A stretch of DNA of 64,000 nucleotides, from contig NZ_AP028664.1 in NCBI RefSeq assembly GCF_041154455.1, forward strand, positions 3,411,001 through 3,475,000. Reading direction: 5' to 3'. The notes below the pieces were generated by a model. The model worked only from the letters and a program-made list of their open reading frames with translations. It ran no database searches and had not been told where the DNA came from. Position numbers and translations under genes: made by a program. This DNA is from Variovorax sp. V213 (GTDB taxonomy: Bacteria; Pseudomonadota; Gammaproteobacteria; Burkholderiales; Burkholderiaceae_C). Shown here in pieces: positions 8,484-18,131 of the stretch. How positions within the stretch are numbered: position 1 is the first letter of the stretch; each line of letters begins with the position of its first letter.

Positions 8484-10181
8484 CTACCTGCTGCACTGGA
8501 AGCTCGCGGCCTGCGACACATCGCCGCCGGTATAGCGCGGCCACAGCGGCCACTCGCACAGCGGCCGGGCGCGAACGATCCTGAACGGCGGCAGCACCTC
8601 CTGCTCGGCCAGCTGCAGGCCGGCCGGCGCACGGCCGCGCTCGACCCAGTCGGCCAGCGCGCCGAGCATGTCGACGTTGGCCGGGGCGCCGCTGCCCACG
8701 TGGTCCACGCCGGGCGCGGTGTAAAGGCGCATGAAGCGGTCCGTGTTGTCGCGACCCATGCGCGCCACCACCGATTCGTAATAGCGAATGCCCGCGAACG
8801 GGCTCTGCGCATAGTCGGCCATGTGTTCGAGCATCAGCAGCTTGCCCCCGCGCGCATTGAAGGCGCTGAGGTCGGGGTTGGTCGAATCCATCAACTGAGA
8901 CACAGTGGCGATCCGCGCGGCGAAGTCTTCCGCGCGGTAGTTGCGCACGTCGATCGACGGATTGCGCGCATAGAAATACTGCAGCGCACCGCTGCCGTAG
9001 AACCACGCAATGCCGTTGCTCGGTTGCGGCGGCACCGTCGGCGCCGCGGTGCCCGTCCACCAGGCGTTCCAGCCGCCCGTCGATGCAAAGGCCGGCGTGC
9101 CCTCGCCGCCGATGCCCCAGCCCGGGTAGTCCGTGACGCCGTTGGCCAGCGGCACGGGCGAACGCCAGGGCGAGCGCAGCGTGCGCACCGCCTGCACCTG
9201 CGCATCGTTGAGGCAGTTGTCGCCGCTGGTGCCGGCAGCGCAGCGCAGGCTCGCGGGATCGAAGCGCTGCAGGCAGGCCACGGGGTTCGACACGATGCGG
9301 TCCGCCGCGCCATCCGCGGCATCGCACAATGCCAGCACCGCGTCGTGCACCAGTTGCACCTGCGCCGGCCGCAACCAGCCTTCGCCGAAGGTGGCAATGC
9401 CGTTGCGCGTGCCTGCGTGCTGCAGCCCCGTCCAGTGGATGACCGGCACGCGGCTGAAGATGCCGTCGAAGTCCTGCGGATAGCGCTGCGCCATGGTGAG
9501 CGCTTCGCGCCCGCCTTCGGAGCTGCCCACGAAGTACAGCTTCTGCGGCGCTTGCCCGTAGGCGCGCTGCATCAGCGCCACCGCCACGTCGCGCACCTTC
9601 TTGTACGAGGCATGCGCAAAGTTCACCAATGCCTCGTCATTGAGCGCGAAGGCCTGCGGCGGCTGGCCGGCCACATTCTGGTGGCCGGAGTCGGTGCCGT
9701 AGGTCACGTAGCCCTGTGCCAATGGCGTGGGCTGATCGAAGCGGCCGGCCGGCACCAGCGAAAGGCCGGTGATCAGCACGCCGTTGAACCCGCCGCCGCC
9801 GTACTGCACGCTGCGGCCGTTCCACGCGAGCGGCAGGTTCACCTGAAACTGGATCGGCGGCGCGCTCGCATCGAGCGGCGCGATGCGGCCCAGCACCCTG
9901 CAGTGCGCGGGCGTCGTCGGCGTGATGCGCGACGCGGGGCTGGGGCCACGCTCTGCGACGGCAAGCGCCACGGCGGGCATGAGGACGGCGGAATCTACCG
10001 TCGCCGCGCCGCTCGGCAGGCCGATGGCAGCCGGAGCGACCGGTGCAACGAGCGCCGCGCAGGCCGCGGCCGGGTTGGCGCCGAGCGCGAGGCTCTGCGG
10101 GCCGGTGGTGCTGCAGGCCGCAAGCAGCATGGCGGAGGCCCACATGGCGCCCCCGCATGACAGTGTTTTCGGGATCGCCAT
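8484..10181 (-). CDS. Tannase/feruloyl-esterase family lipoprotein
   Basis: 565-residue alpha/beta-hydrolase of the tannase family, whose members cleave esters of aromatic acids. A lipobox (LLAAC) places the lipidated cysteine at residue 23, so it should sit in the periplasm or outer membrane. The nucleophile is Ser221 in the GSSEG elbow, and a GVDHVG segment near the C-terminus supplies the probable histidine. Unlike characterised tannases and feruloyl esterases, the residues beside the nucleophile and the histidine are not cysteines, so the usual CS-D-HC disulfide is absent. AAGGAG precedes the ATG. It is the last gene of a minus-strand run with the LivKHMGF-type importer and the Rieske oxygenase, suggesting that it releases the aromatic acid which is then imported. 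Confidence 0.85.
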   Translation of the reverse strand: MAIPKTLSCGGAMWASAMLLAACSTTGPQSLALGANPAAACAALVAPVAPAAIGLPSGAATVDSAVLMPAVALAVAERGPSPASRITPTTPAHCRVLGRIAPLDASAPPIQFQVNLPLAWNGRSVQYGGGGFNGVLITGLSLVPAGRFDQPTPLAQGYVTYGTDSGHQNVAGQPPQAFALNDEALVNFAHASYKKVRDVAVALMQRAYGQAPQKLYFVGSSEGGREALTMAQRYPQDFDGIFSRVPVIHWTGLQHAGTRNGIATFGEGWLRPAQVQLVHDAVLALCDAADGAADRIVSNPVACLQRFDPASLRCAAGTSGDNCLNDAQVQAVRTLRSPWRSPVPLANGVTDYPGWGIGGEGTPAFASTGGWNAWWTGTAAPTVPPQPSNGIAWFYGSGALQYFYARNPSIDVRNYRAEDFAARIATVSQLMDSTNPDLSAFNARGGKLLMLEHMADYAQSPFAGIRYYESVVARMGRDNTDRFMRLYTAPGVDHVGSGAPANVDMLGALADWVERGRAPAGLQLAEQEVLPPFRIVRARPLCEWPLWPRYTGGDVSQAASFQCSR

Positions 10182-10212
10182 TTGTCTGTCTCCTTCTTGT
10201 TCGTCGGAATCG

Positions 10213-10909
<697 letters not shown>

Positions 10910-10917
<8 letters not shown>

Positions 10918-11671
10918 GGGCGATTTCTCCATGGCCGAGGTAGACCTCTTTGACCTTCGGATCGTTGGCGATGGTTTCGGGGTCGCCTTCGGTCAACAGC
11001 GTGCCGTTGACCAGCACCGTCATGCGGTCTGCAAAACTGAACACCAGGTCCATGTCGTGCTCGATCAGCAGCACCGACACATCGGCCGGCAATGCGGCCA
11101 CGGTCTCCAGCAGCTCCTCGCGCTCGCCGGCGGGCACGCCCGCCACGGGCTCGTCGAGCAGCAGCACGCGCGGCTCGCAGGCCAGTGCGATTGCAATCTC
11201 CAGCAGGCGGCGCTTGCCGTAGGCCATGAACTTCGTCTGCTGCTGCGCCACGTCGCCCAGATGAAACTGCTCCAGCAATTGCGCCGCGCGTTCCGTCACG
11301 GCCTTGGTGGCACCCAGCGGGCGCCACCATTGCGAGGCGATGCCCTGGTGCTGCGACACAACGAGTGCCAGCGTTTCGAGCGGCGTCATCGAGTCGAAGA
11401 GCTGGTTGATCTGGAAAGTGCGCACCAGCCCGCGCGCCACGCGCTTGTGCGGCGCCAGGGTCGTGATGTCTTCGCCGAGCAGCGAGATGCGGCCTTCGGT
11501 CGGCGTGAGCACGCCGGTCAGCAGGTTGATGAGCGTGGTCTTGCCGGCGCCATTGGGGCCGATCAACGCATGGCGCGCGCCGCGCCTGAGTTCCATCGTG
11601 ACGTTGTTGGTGGCCGTGATTCCGCCGAAGCGCATCACCAGGCCTTGGGTGGAAAGCACGGTTTCGGTCAC
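10910..11671 (-). CDS. livG: ABC transporter ATPase, LivG type
   Basis: 253-residue HAAT-family ATPase. Walker A is GPNGAGKTT and Walker B ends LLLDEP followed by VAGVP, as in LivG. The signature region reads MAYGKRRLLEIAIAL, a common LivG variant of LSGGQ. The GTG start at 11671 overlaps the livM stop by 4 bp (GTGA), consistent with coupled translation. It pairs with LivF to power the LivH/LivM permeases. Confidence 0.92.
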
Positions 11672-12654
11672 GATGCACCGCCCTTCTTGCCGGCGCCCAG
11701 CCACGTCCATGGCTTGAGCACGCGGTCGCGCCCCACGAGCACCAGCAGCACCAGCAGCAGGCCGATCCAGAACATCCAGTACTGCGGCGTCACGGCCGAG
11801 AGCCAGTTCTGCAGCAGCTTGAAGACGATGGCACCCGCCACGCCGCCATAGAGCCAGCCCACGCCGCCGATCACCAGCATCAGCAGCACGTCGGCCGAGC
11901 GGTCGAAGGCCAGCACGTCGAGCGAGGCGAAACCGGTGGTCTGCGCCAGCAGCGCACCGGCGGCGCCGGCAATGCCGGCGGCCACGGTGTAGATGACCAC
12001 GAGCCGCGACACCACCGGAATGCCGATGGCCATGGCGCGCAGCCGGTTGTCGCGAATCGCTTTCAGCGTGGCGCCGAAGGGCGAGTGCACGAGCCGGCGC
12101 ATCACGAGGAACAGCACGAGCATCACGCTCAATGAATACCAGGCGGCCGTGCGGCCGAAGAGGTCGAACTCGAACAGGCCGAGCACCGGCCCCATCACCA
12201 CGCCCTGCAGCCCGTCGGCGCCGCCGGTGAGCCAGTCGAGCTTGTTGGCGAGTTCGAGCAACAGCAGCGCGGTGCCGAGCGTGACCATCAGCCGCGTCAG
12301 GTCGCTGCCGCGCAGGATCGTGACGCTGGCCACGAGGCCCAGCAGCGCCGACAGCACGGTGGCCAGCACCAGCCCCACGGTCGGGTCCGGCATCACGAGC
12401 TTGGCGAACAGTGCCGCGGCGTAGGCGCCGAAGCCGAAGAAAGCCGCATGGCCGAGCGACACGATGCCGGTGTAGCCGAGGATCAGGTCGAGCGACATCG
12501 CGAACAGCGCGACGATGGCGATCTCGTTGACCAGCAGCGAATGCGAGGGCATGACGAAAGGCAGCGCGAAGGCGACGGCCCACACCACGAACTCGAGCGG
12601 GCGCCAGTGCGCCTTGCGCAACAGGGCCGATTCGTAAGGCGAAGGTGCGCTCAT
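11668..12654 (-). CDS. livM: ABC transporter permease, LivM type
   Basis: 328-residue inner-membrane permease with about nine or ten hydrophobic helices. It carries the LivM hallmark GYTGIVSLGHAAFFGFGAY and the cytoplasmic coupling segment SPFGATLKAIRDNRLRAMAIG. Its ATG directly abuts the livH stop. It forms the transmembrane pore with LivH. Confidence 0.93.
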   Translation of the reverse strand: MSAPSPYESALLRKAHWRPLEFVVWAVAFALPFVMPSHSLLVNEIAIVALFAMSLDLILGYTGIVSLGHAAFFGFGAYAAALFAKLVMPDPTVGLVLATVLSALLGLVASVTILRGSDLTRLMVTLGTALLLLELANKLDWLTGGADGLQGVVMGPVLGLFEFDLFGRTAAWYSLSVMLVLFLVMRRLVHSPFGATLKAIRDNRLRAMAIGIPVVSRLVVIYTVAAGIAGAAGALLAQTTGFASLDVLAFDRSADVLLMLVIGGVGWLYGGVAGAIVFKLLQNWLSAVTPQYWMFWIGLLLVLLVLVGRDRVLKPWTWLGAGKKGGAS

Positions 12655-13527
12655 TCAGCGGCCTCCCTTGCGCGTGAACAGGCCCTGGGGTCGCCACATC
12701 AATATCAGGATCATCAGCAGGTAGACGGTGAATGCACCCATCTTGGGAATGAAGTACTTGCCGGCCACGTCGGCAATGCCGAGCAGCAGCGCGGCCGCGA
12801 GCGGCCCGGTGATCGACGAGGTGCCGCCGACCGACACCACGATCAGGAAATAGATCATGTACTTGAGCGGAAAGGTCGGATCGAGCCCGAGGATCTCGGC
12901 GCCCAATGCACCGCCCAGCCCTGCGAGCCCGGAGCCCACCGCGAAGGTCAGCAGGAAGACGATGTTGACGTTGATGCCCAGCCCCGCCGCCACGCGCGGG
13001 TCATCCACCGCGGCGCGCAGACGGCTGCCGAAGCGCGTCTTCGAGAGAATGAGCTGAAGCACCACCGTGAGCACGGCGCACACCGCGATGATGAAGAGCC
13101 GGTAGTGCCCCATGCCGAGCAGCAGCGCGCCATCGCCAACCTCGGTGCGGCCGCGCAGCCATTCGGGCAACTGGATGTTCTGCTGCGACGAACCGACGAA
13201 GTAGTCGACGGCCGCCACCGCCATGAAGGCGAGGCCGATGGAGAACAGCACCTGGTCGAGGTGCGGCTTGCCGTACATCGGCCGGTAGAGCGTGCGCTCG
13301 AGCAGTGCCCCGGCCAGTGCGACGACGATGAACGCGAGCGGCAGGCAGGCCAGGAACGGCACGCCCAGCTTCTGCATCGCAAACACCGTGAGGTAGCCGC
13401 CCGCCATGGCGAAGGCACCGTGCGCGAGGTTGATGAAGTTCATCAGCCCGAGCGTCACGGCCAAGCCCACTGCGAGCACGAAGAGCAGCATGCCGTAGGC
13501 GATGCCGTCGAAAAGAATGGTCAACAT
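12655..13527 (-). CDS. livH: ABC transporter permease, LivH type
   Basis: 290-residue permease with the LivH hallmark GLMNFINLAHGAFAMAGGY near residue 30 and the coupling segment TRFGSRLRAAVDDPRVAAGLGI. It has eight or so hydrophobic helices. It follows the livK-type gene across a 232-bp gap with strong stem-loops, so permease expression may be lower than that of the binding protein. Confidence 0.93.
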   Translation of the reverse strand: MLTILFDGIAYGMLLFVLAVGLAVTLGLMNFINLAHGAFAMAGGYLTVFAMQKLGVPFLACLPLAFIVVALAGALLERTLYRPMYGKPHLDQVLFSIGLAFMAVAAVDYFVGSSQQNIQLPEWLRGRTEVGDGALLLGMGHYRLFIIAVCAVLTVVLQLILSKTRFGSRLRAAVDDPRVAAGLGINVNIVFLLTFAVGSGLAGLGGALGAEILGLDPTFPLKYMIYFLIVVSVGGTSSITGPLAAALLLGIADVAGKYFIPKMGAFTVYLLMILILMWRPQGLFTRKGGR

Positions 13528-13599
13528 GTCAAATTTCTTGCCGCGTGATGGCGTGGTTCTCGTTTCGGATGTTTTTGTTCAGGGCGCGTGCACAGGCCA

Positions 13600-13720
13600 C
13601 CGGGTACTCCCCTCCGCGAATGTCCCCCGGCTTCGCCTCCTCCTTTATTTCGCTGCGGGGAGCACCCGGCGCCCTGCGCACACCGGGCGCCGCGGTTGTT
13701 CCGCTCGATCAACAACCGCT
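13600..13720. repeat. Hairpin-rich intergenic element between livK and livH
   Basis: Two strong inverted repeats lie in the gap: CGGCGCCC (13667-13674) with GGGCGCCG (13685-13692), and GCGGTTGTT (13692-13700) with AACAACCGC (13711-13719). Both are perfect. The stretch from about 13600 resembles a dispersed extragenic repeat of Comamonadaceae; that identification is from memory and not checked. Confidence 0.55.
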
Positions 13721-13742
13721 CTGACCGACGATCACGTCGATG

Positions 13743-13757
13743 GGGTGCCTTGCACCC
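13743..13757 (-). terminator. Stem-loop just after the livK stop (attenuator)
   Basis: GGGTGC pairs with GCACCC across a 3-nt loop, 3 bp downstream of the livK stop codon on the minus strand. There is no T-run, so it is more likely an mRNA-stabilising or partial-termination hairpin that raises binding-protein levels over the permeases. Confidence 0.5.
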
Positions 13758-13759
13758 AA

Positions 13760-14935
13760 TTACTTCGCCTTGCCCGGATCCTTCACACCCTTGATCACGT
13801 CGAACTCGACGTTGTAGAGCTGGCCGTCCTTCTTCTCGACCTTGCGCAGATACACGTCCTGCACAATGTCGCGCGTCTGCGCATCGATGTACACCGGCCC
13901 GCGCGGGCTCTCGAAGATCTGGCCCTTCATGGCGGCCAGCAGCGCATCGCCGCCGCCCTGCCCCTTGGTGGCCTTGAGCGCTTCATAGATCACGCGCATG
14001 CCGTCATAGCCGCCCACGGCCATGAAGTTGGGGCGCATCTTCGGGTTGGCCTTCTGGAAGGCCTCGACGAACTTCTTGTTGGCGGGCGACGGATGCGCGG
14101 CCGAGTAGTGGTGCGAGGTGACCACGCCGAGCGCGCCTTCGCCCATGTCGTTGAGCTGGTCGTCATCGGTCACGTCGCCGGTGGCGATCATGCGGATGCC
14201 GGCCTTGTCCATGCCGCGCTCGAGAAACTGCTTCATCACGGCCGCGCCCGCGCCCGAGGGCACGAAGACGAACAGCGCATCGGGCTTGGCGTCGCGCACC
14301 TTCTGCAGGAACGGCGCGAAGTCGGGGTTGCGCAGCGGCACGCGCAGCTTCTCGATCACCTTGCCGCCGTTGAGCTGGAAGCGCTCGCTGAAGAACTTCT
14401 CGGCGTCGTTTCCGGGGCCGTAGTCGGCCACCAGCGTGACCACCGTCTTCACGCCGTTCTTCGGTGCCCAGTCGCCCATGGCCACCGACACCTGCGGCAG
14501 CGTGAAGCTCGAACGCACGATGTAGGGCGAGGCTTCGGTGATGCTCGACGTGGCCGCGGCCATCACCACCTGCGGCGTCTTCGACTGCGTGGCCAGCGGC
14601 GCGGCGGCCAGCGCGGCCGGCGTGACGCCGAAGCCGGCGATCACGTTCACCTTGTCGTTGACGATGAGTTCCTGCGCCAGGCGCTTGGTCACGTCGGGCG
14701 TGGCCACGTCGTCCTTGATGATCAGCTCGATCTTCTTGCCCGCCACGGTGTCGCCGTTCTGCGCCATGTACAGCCGCGCTGCCGCTTCGATTTGCCGGCC
14801 GGTGGACGCCTGCTGGCCGGTCATGGGCAGGATCAGGCCGATCTTGAACTTGTTGCTGTCCTGCGCACTGGCAAGCGACATGGAAAGCGCAAGCGCCGTG
14901 AGGCCTGCGGTCTGGATGAGTTGGCGTCTTTGCAT
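13760..14935 (-). CDS. HAAT-family periplasmic binding protein (LivK-like)
   Basis: 391-residue binding protein with an RR-containing signal peptide ending at SLASAQ. The mature start (KFKIGLILPMTGQQASTGRQIEAA) is typical of the Leu/Ile/Val-binding family, and the fold is the usual two-lobed one with AVGGYDGMRVIYEAL late in the sequence. It would deliver the substrate to LivHMGF. AAGGA lies 8 bp upstream of the ATG. Homologues in aromatic-catabolic clusters bind aromatic acids; the ligand here is unknown. Confidence 0.92.
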   Translation of the reverse strand: MQRRQLIQTAGLTALALSMSLASAQDSNKFKIGLILPMTGQQASTGRQIEAAARLYMAQNGDTVAGKKIELIIKDDVATPDVTKRLAQELIVNDKVNVIAGFGVTPAALAAAPLATQSKTPQVVMAAATSSITEASPYIVRSSFTLPQVSVAMGDWAPKNGVKTVVTLVADYGPGNDAEKFFSERFQLNGGKVIEKLRVPLRNPDFAPFLQKVRDAKPDALFVFVPSGAGAAVMKQFLERGMDKAGIRMIATGDVTDDDQLNDMGEGALGVVTSHHYSAAHPSPANKKFVEAFQKANPKMRPNFMAVGGYDGMRVIYEALKATKGQGGGDALLAAMKGQIFESPRGPVYIDAQTRDIVQDVYLRKVEKKDGQLYNVEFDVIKGVKDPGKAK

Positions 14936-14996
14936 GAGTTTTTCCTTGGAGGACGAAAGCGGATACCGGGCTATTTTTCAACACTTTGCAACATCC

Positions 14997-15080
14997 GGCG
15001 GAGCAGGCAATCACCTACTCCGCCCCCGAGGCGAATCTTTGTTGCGCGATGAACAAATGAACTGCGCGATGATCGCGCAG
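14997..15080. other. Two hairpins between the reductase and livK genes
   Basis: GGCGGAG (14997-15003) pairs with CTCCGCC (15018-15024), and CTGCGCGA (15062-15069) pairs perfectly with TCGCGCAG (15073-15080). The second is 7 bp after the reductase stop on the minus strand and may be a weak terminator or RNA-stability element. The element TGCGCGATGA occurs twice in this gap. Confidence 0.5.
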
Positions 15081-15087
15081 GGTGTTT

Positions 15088-16074
15088 TCAGCTGTCGGGC
15101 CGGTACGCGGAATCGAGCGTGAGGGTACCCACGGCCCGCGACACGCAGGCGCAGATGCGGGTGGTCGCCTGCTTTTCGTGCTCGCTCAGGAACACGTCGC
15201 GGTGGTCGATTTCGCCATCGACCGCGAGCACGTCCATGGCACAGAGGCCGCACTCGCCGCGCTTGCAGTCCGAGAGCGTTTCCACGCCGGCGGCGTCGAG
15301 CGCTTCGAGCAAGGTGCAATCGGCCGGCACGGTGATGGACAGGTCGTGCCGCGGAATGCGCACCGTGAAGGCCTGCGTCGCGAGCCGGCCGCTGCTGCCG
15401 AAGGTTTCGAAGCGCAGGTCCGCCGGGGCGCGTTGCGCCGCCTGCCAGGCGCGCTTGACGGCTTCGAGCATCGGCACGGGGCCGCAGGTGTAGAGCTGGC
15501 CGCCCGGCGGCAGCGCCGCGATGGCGGCCGCGAAGTCGATGGGCGCCGCGCCTTCGTGCGACACGACCTCATCGCCCAGCGCTTCGCGGAGCCGGTCGAG
15601 GTAGGCGAATTCGCCCGCATGGCGCGCACCGTAGAGCATCTTCACCGGCACGCCGCTGCGCCGCGCGTGGTCGCCCAGACGCTGCGCCATCATCACCAGC
15701 GGCGTGATGCCGATGCCGCCCGCCACCAGCAGGTAGCCGGGCGCCGAAAGGTCGAGCGCAAAGTGGTTCTGCGGCGCGCTCACCTGCAGCCGGTCGCCGA
15801 CGGCCAGGCGCCACATCGCGAGCGAACCACCGCGGCCGTCGTCGAGCCGCTTGACGGCAATGCGCCAGCACTGGCCGTCGCCCTCGCCCACCAGCGAGTA
15901 CGAGCGTGTCTGCAGCTTGCCATGGGCCGCCATCACCTGCACCTGCAGATGCGATCCGGGCTCGTAGGTGGCGGCAAAGCCCGGCTCGGGCCGCAGTTCG
16001 AATTCGCGCACGGTGGGCGTGACGTCGCGCAGCGCAACGACTTGCGCCTGCATCCATTGAAGGTCGTTTTTCAT
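15088..16074 (-). CDS. VanB-like ferredoxin reductase of a Rieske oxygenase
   Basis: 328-residue flavoprotein of the phthalate dioxygenase reductase/VanB class: an FMN-binding beta-barrel (TRSYSLVG), an NAD-binding domain (GGIGITPL and YTCGPVPML), and a C-terminal plant-type [2Fe-2S] ferredoxin. The cluster ligands are Cys270, Cys275, Cys278 and Cys308, a perfect C-x4-C-x2-C-x29-C. It passes NAD(P)H electrons to the Rieske oxygenase encoded two genes upstream (16881-17987), with a GntR gene between them. Confidence 0.93.
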   Translation of the reverse strand: MKNDLQWMQAQVVALRDVTPTVREFELRPEPGFAATYEPGSHLQVQVMAAHGKLQTRSYSLVGEGDGQCWRIAVKRLDDGRGGSLAMWRLAVGDRLQVSAPQNHFALDLSAPGYLLVAGGIGITPLVMMAQRLGDHARRSGVPVKMLYGARHAGEFAYLDRLREALGDEVVSHEGAAPIDFAAAIAALPPGGQLYTCGPVPMLEAVKRAWQAAQRAPADLRFETFGSSGRLATQAFTVRIPRHDLSITVPADCTLLEALDAAGVETLSDCKRGECGLCAMDVLAVDGEIDHRDVFLSEHEKQATTRICACVSRAVGTLTLDSAYRPDS

Positions 16075-16110
16075 CGGGAAGAAAACCAGCGGAAAAAGGA
16101 AATCGGCCGC

Positions 16111-16884
16111 TCAGCCGCGGCGGCGGATCAGCTGCACGCCGGGCAAGGGACGCTGCTCGGCGGTGGGCGTGCCGTGCAGCGCCTCGCGCAGGTTGCGCCG
16201 CGCGATGCGGCTGTGCTCGCGCATCAGAGCCTCGGCACGCGAACCTTCCCCGGCCTCGATGGCGTCGAGCACCTGGAGATGCTGGTCTTGCGCGATCACG
16301 AGCATGTCGCGCGCGGCGGGCGAGTTGGCCTGCACGATGACGAAACCCGAGGGCGACGCGAACGGCAGGTTGATCACGCGCTCGAGCTGCTGCGCGATGA
16401 CCGGGCTCGCGGCCATTTCGCACAGCAGCGAATGGAACTTCTCGTTGTGCGTCACGTAGCGCGAAAACGCCGCATCGTCCAGCGCGGATTCGCGCAGCAG
16501 TTCGTCGATGCGTGTCAGGCAGGCGCGCGCCTCGCGCAGCACCACCGGCGCCGCGCCGCGCTCGGCCGCGAGCCGCGCCACCAGGCCTTCGAGCGTGCCG
16601 CGCAGCTCGATGGCATCGGCCACGTCGCGCTCGGAAAAGGTACGCACCGCGTAGCCGCCGTTGGGCAAGGCTTCGAGCAAGCCTTCCTGTTCCAGCCGCA
16701 TGAGCGCGCTGCGCACCGGCGTGCGCGAGACGCCGAGCTGCTCGGAGATGGCTACTTCGGCAATGCGCGCGCCGCCCGGCAGTTCGCCGGCCAGGATCAT
16801 TTCGCGCAACCGCAGCTGCGCCTTCACGGCTTGCGAGCTGCCGCCGTCGCCGGGTTCGATGGGGGATACGGCCGCGACTTTCAT
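16111..16884 (-). CDS. GntR-family regulator (FCD type), VanR-like
   Basis: 257-residue regulator: an N-terminal winged helix (LRLREMILAGELPGGARIAEVAISEQLGVSRTPVRSAL) and a helical FCD effector domain with metal/ligand histidines (HNEKFHSLL). The ATG at 16884 overlaps the oxygenase stop by 4 bp (ATGA). An FCD GntR regulator lying beside vanA/vanB-like genes parallels VanR, the vanillate-responsive repressor. Probable target sites are the two palindromes at 17997 and 18061. The effector is inferred, not shown. Confidence 0.88.
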   Translation of the reverse strand: MKVAAVSPIEPGDGGSSQAVKAQLRLREMILAGELPGGARIAEVAISEQLGVSRTPVRSALMRLEQEGLLEALPNGGYAVRTFSERDVADAIELRGTLEGLVARLAAERGAAPVVLREARACLTRIDELLRESALDDAAFSRYVTHNEKFHSLLCEMAASPVIAQQLERVINLPFASPSGFVIVQANSPAARDMLVIAQDQHLQVLDAIEAGEGSRAEALMREHSRIARRNLREALHGTPTAEQRPLPGVQLIRRRG

Positions 16885-17987
16885 GCGGTTTGCGTCTCGG
16901 CGGGATGGATCGGAATCGCGGCGCGCGCGGGCTTCTCCTTCTCGACCATGCGGTCGATCAGCCGGCGCGCCCACATCGAACCCGCGTCGATGTTGAGGTT
17001 GTAGAACTGGTGGTCGGGCCGCTCGTCCATGGCCTTTTGCTGCGCCTCGAGCACGAGTTCGTCCTCGCGGAAGATGCCGGCCACGCCCTCGCGCAGCTCA
17101 TGCGTCAGGCGCTGCTCGCCCAGGCAGTAGTTGCGCGCAAAGGCCCAGAAGTAGAGGCAGGTCTTGTCGGTCTCGGGCGTGATGGTGTTGAGCACGTAGC
17201 CGTTCACGCCCTTGCTGCGGTCGCCGGGATTGCCGTCCTTCGGCACCGCGCCGCTGCCCGCCTCGGCCACGCCGACGTCGATGTTCACCGTGCACGGCCC
17301 CTCGAAGCGGATGATCTGCCAGCGGTCGACCTTGCCGGCGTAGCCGCGCGCATGGCGGATCTGGCCGCCCCAGAACGGCGGCGGGTCGATGTTCTCCATC
17401 CAGCGGGTGACGGTGGCCGAGCGGTCGCCGTGCGTGGCGACGAAAGGCGCCTCGGCCACTTCGCGATTGCCGATGGACGAGCCGTGCACGAAAGTCTCGT
17501 GCGTCAGGTCCATGAGGTTGTCGACCACCAGGCGGTAGTCGCAGTTCACGCGAATCATCTTGCCGTCGCCGGCCCAGGCCGCGTCGTCGTTCCAGTGCAT
17601 GTCGGGCACCAGCGCCGGGTCGGCCTTGGCCGGGTCGCCGGGCCAGATCCAGACGAAACGGTGCTTCTCCACCACCGGGAAGCTGCGCACGCAGGCCGAG
17701 GGGTTCAGCGTCTCCTGGCTCGGCATGTGGGTACAGCGGCCCTGGCTGTTGTAGACGAGGCCGTGGTAGCCGCACACCACTTCGTCGCCTTCGAGCTTGC
17801 CCAGCGACAACGGCATGAGCCGATGCCAGCAGGCGTCTTCGAGCGCGGCAACCTGGCCGTCGGTACGGCGGAACAGCACCAGTTTTTCGTTGCAGATCGT
17901 GCGCGGCAGCAGCGCATGACGCACTTCGACGTCATAGGCGGCGGCATACCAGGCGTTGAGCGGAAAGGTGGTCGCGGGCGTTTTCAT
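16881..17987 (-). CDS. Rieske non-haem iron oxygenase, VanA-like
   Basis: 368-residue oxygenase subunit. The Rieske [2Fe-2S] ligands are Cys53, His55, Cys72 and His75 (CWH and CGYH). The catalytic mononuclear iron site starts with Asp160, His163 and His168 in a D-x2-H-x4-H motif. Length and motifs match VanA-type O-demethylases and related aromatic-ring oxygenases, which release formaldehyde from a methoxy group or hydroxylate the ring. It is the first gene of the minus-strand array with the GntR regulator, the reductase and the importer. Vanillate is possible, but other methoxylated or carboxylated aromatics fit equally well. Start: ATG at 17987, where the conserved N-terminus begins. Confidence 0.9.
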   Translation of the reverse strand: MKTPATTFPLNAWYAAAYDVEVRHALLPRTICNEKLVLFRRTDGQVAALEDACWHRLMPLSLGKLEGDEVVCGYHGLVYNSQGRCTHMPSQETLNPSACVRSFPVVEKHRFVWIWPGDPAKADPALVPDMHWNDDAAWAGDGKMIRVNCDYRLVVDNLMDLTHETFVHGSSIGNREVAEAPFVATHGDRSATVTRWMENIDPPPFWGGQIRHARGYAGKVDRWQIIRFEGPCTVNIDVGVAEAGSGAVPKDGNPGDRSKGVNGYVLNTITPETDKTCLYFWAFARNYCLGEQRLTHELREGVAGIFREDELVLEAQQKAMDERPDHQFYNLNIDAGSMWARRLIDRMVEKEKPARAAIPIHPAETQTA

Positions 17988-17996
17988 GAATACCCA

Positions 17997-18006
17997 ATGT
18001 ATACAT
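17997..18006. promoter_or_regulatory. GntR-type operator 1 (ATGTATACAT)
   Basis: A perfect 10-bp palindrome, 9 bp upstream of the Rieske oxygenase ATG. It fits the GT-N(n)-AC core recognised by GntR-family repressors, and the gap holds a second near-copy. Binding here would block the oxygenase promoter or start. Confidence 0.65.
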
Positions 18007-18060
18007 AAACACGAGAATATCCAGCAAAATTCAACCAAATGAGGGTAAACACCAACCACA

Positions 18061-18070
18061 ATGTATACAC
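18061..18070. promoter_or_regulatory. GntR-type operator 2 (ATGTATACAC)
   Basis: Same core as the site at 17997 with one mismatch at the last base. Centre-to-centre distance is 64 bp, close to six helical turns, so one regulator could bridge both sites and control both divergent genes. Confidence 0.6.
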
Positions 18071-18131
18071 ATAGGCGTGTTTCCAAGGCGATACGATGTC
18101 CGATTCGTTTTCAGCCACGACGGAGATAAAC

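Noticed and set aside
13528..13759. CRISPR-like or tandem repeats between livK and livH
   Set aside because: The structures are single inverted repeats of differing sequence with no regular spacing or conserved direct repeat.
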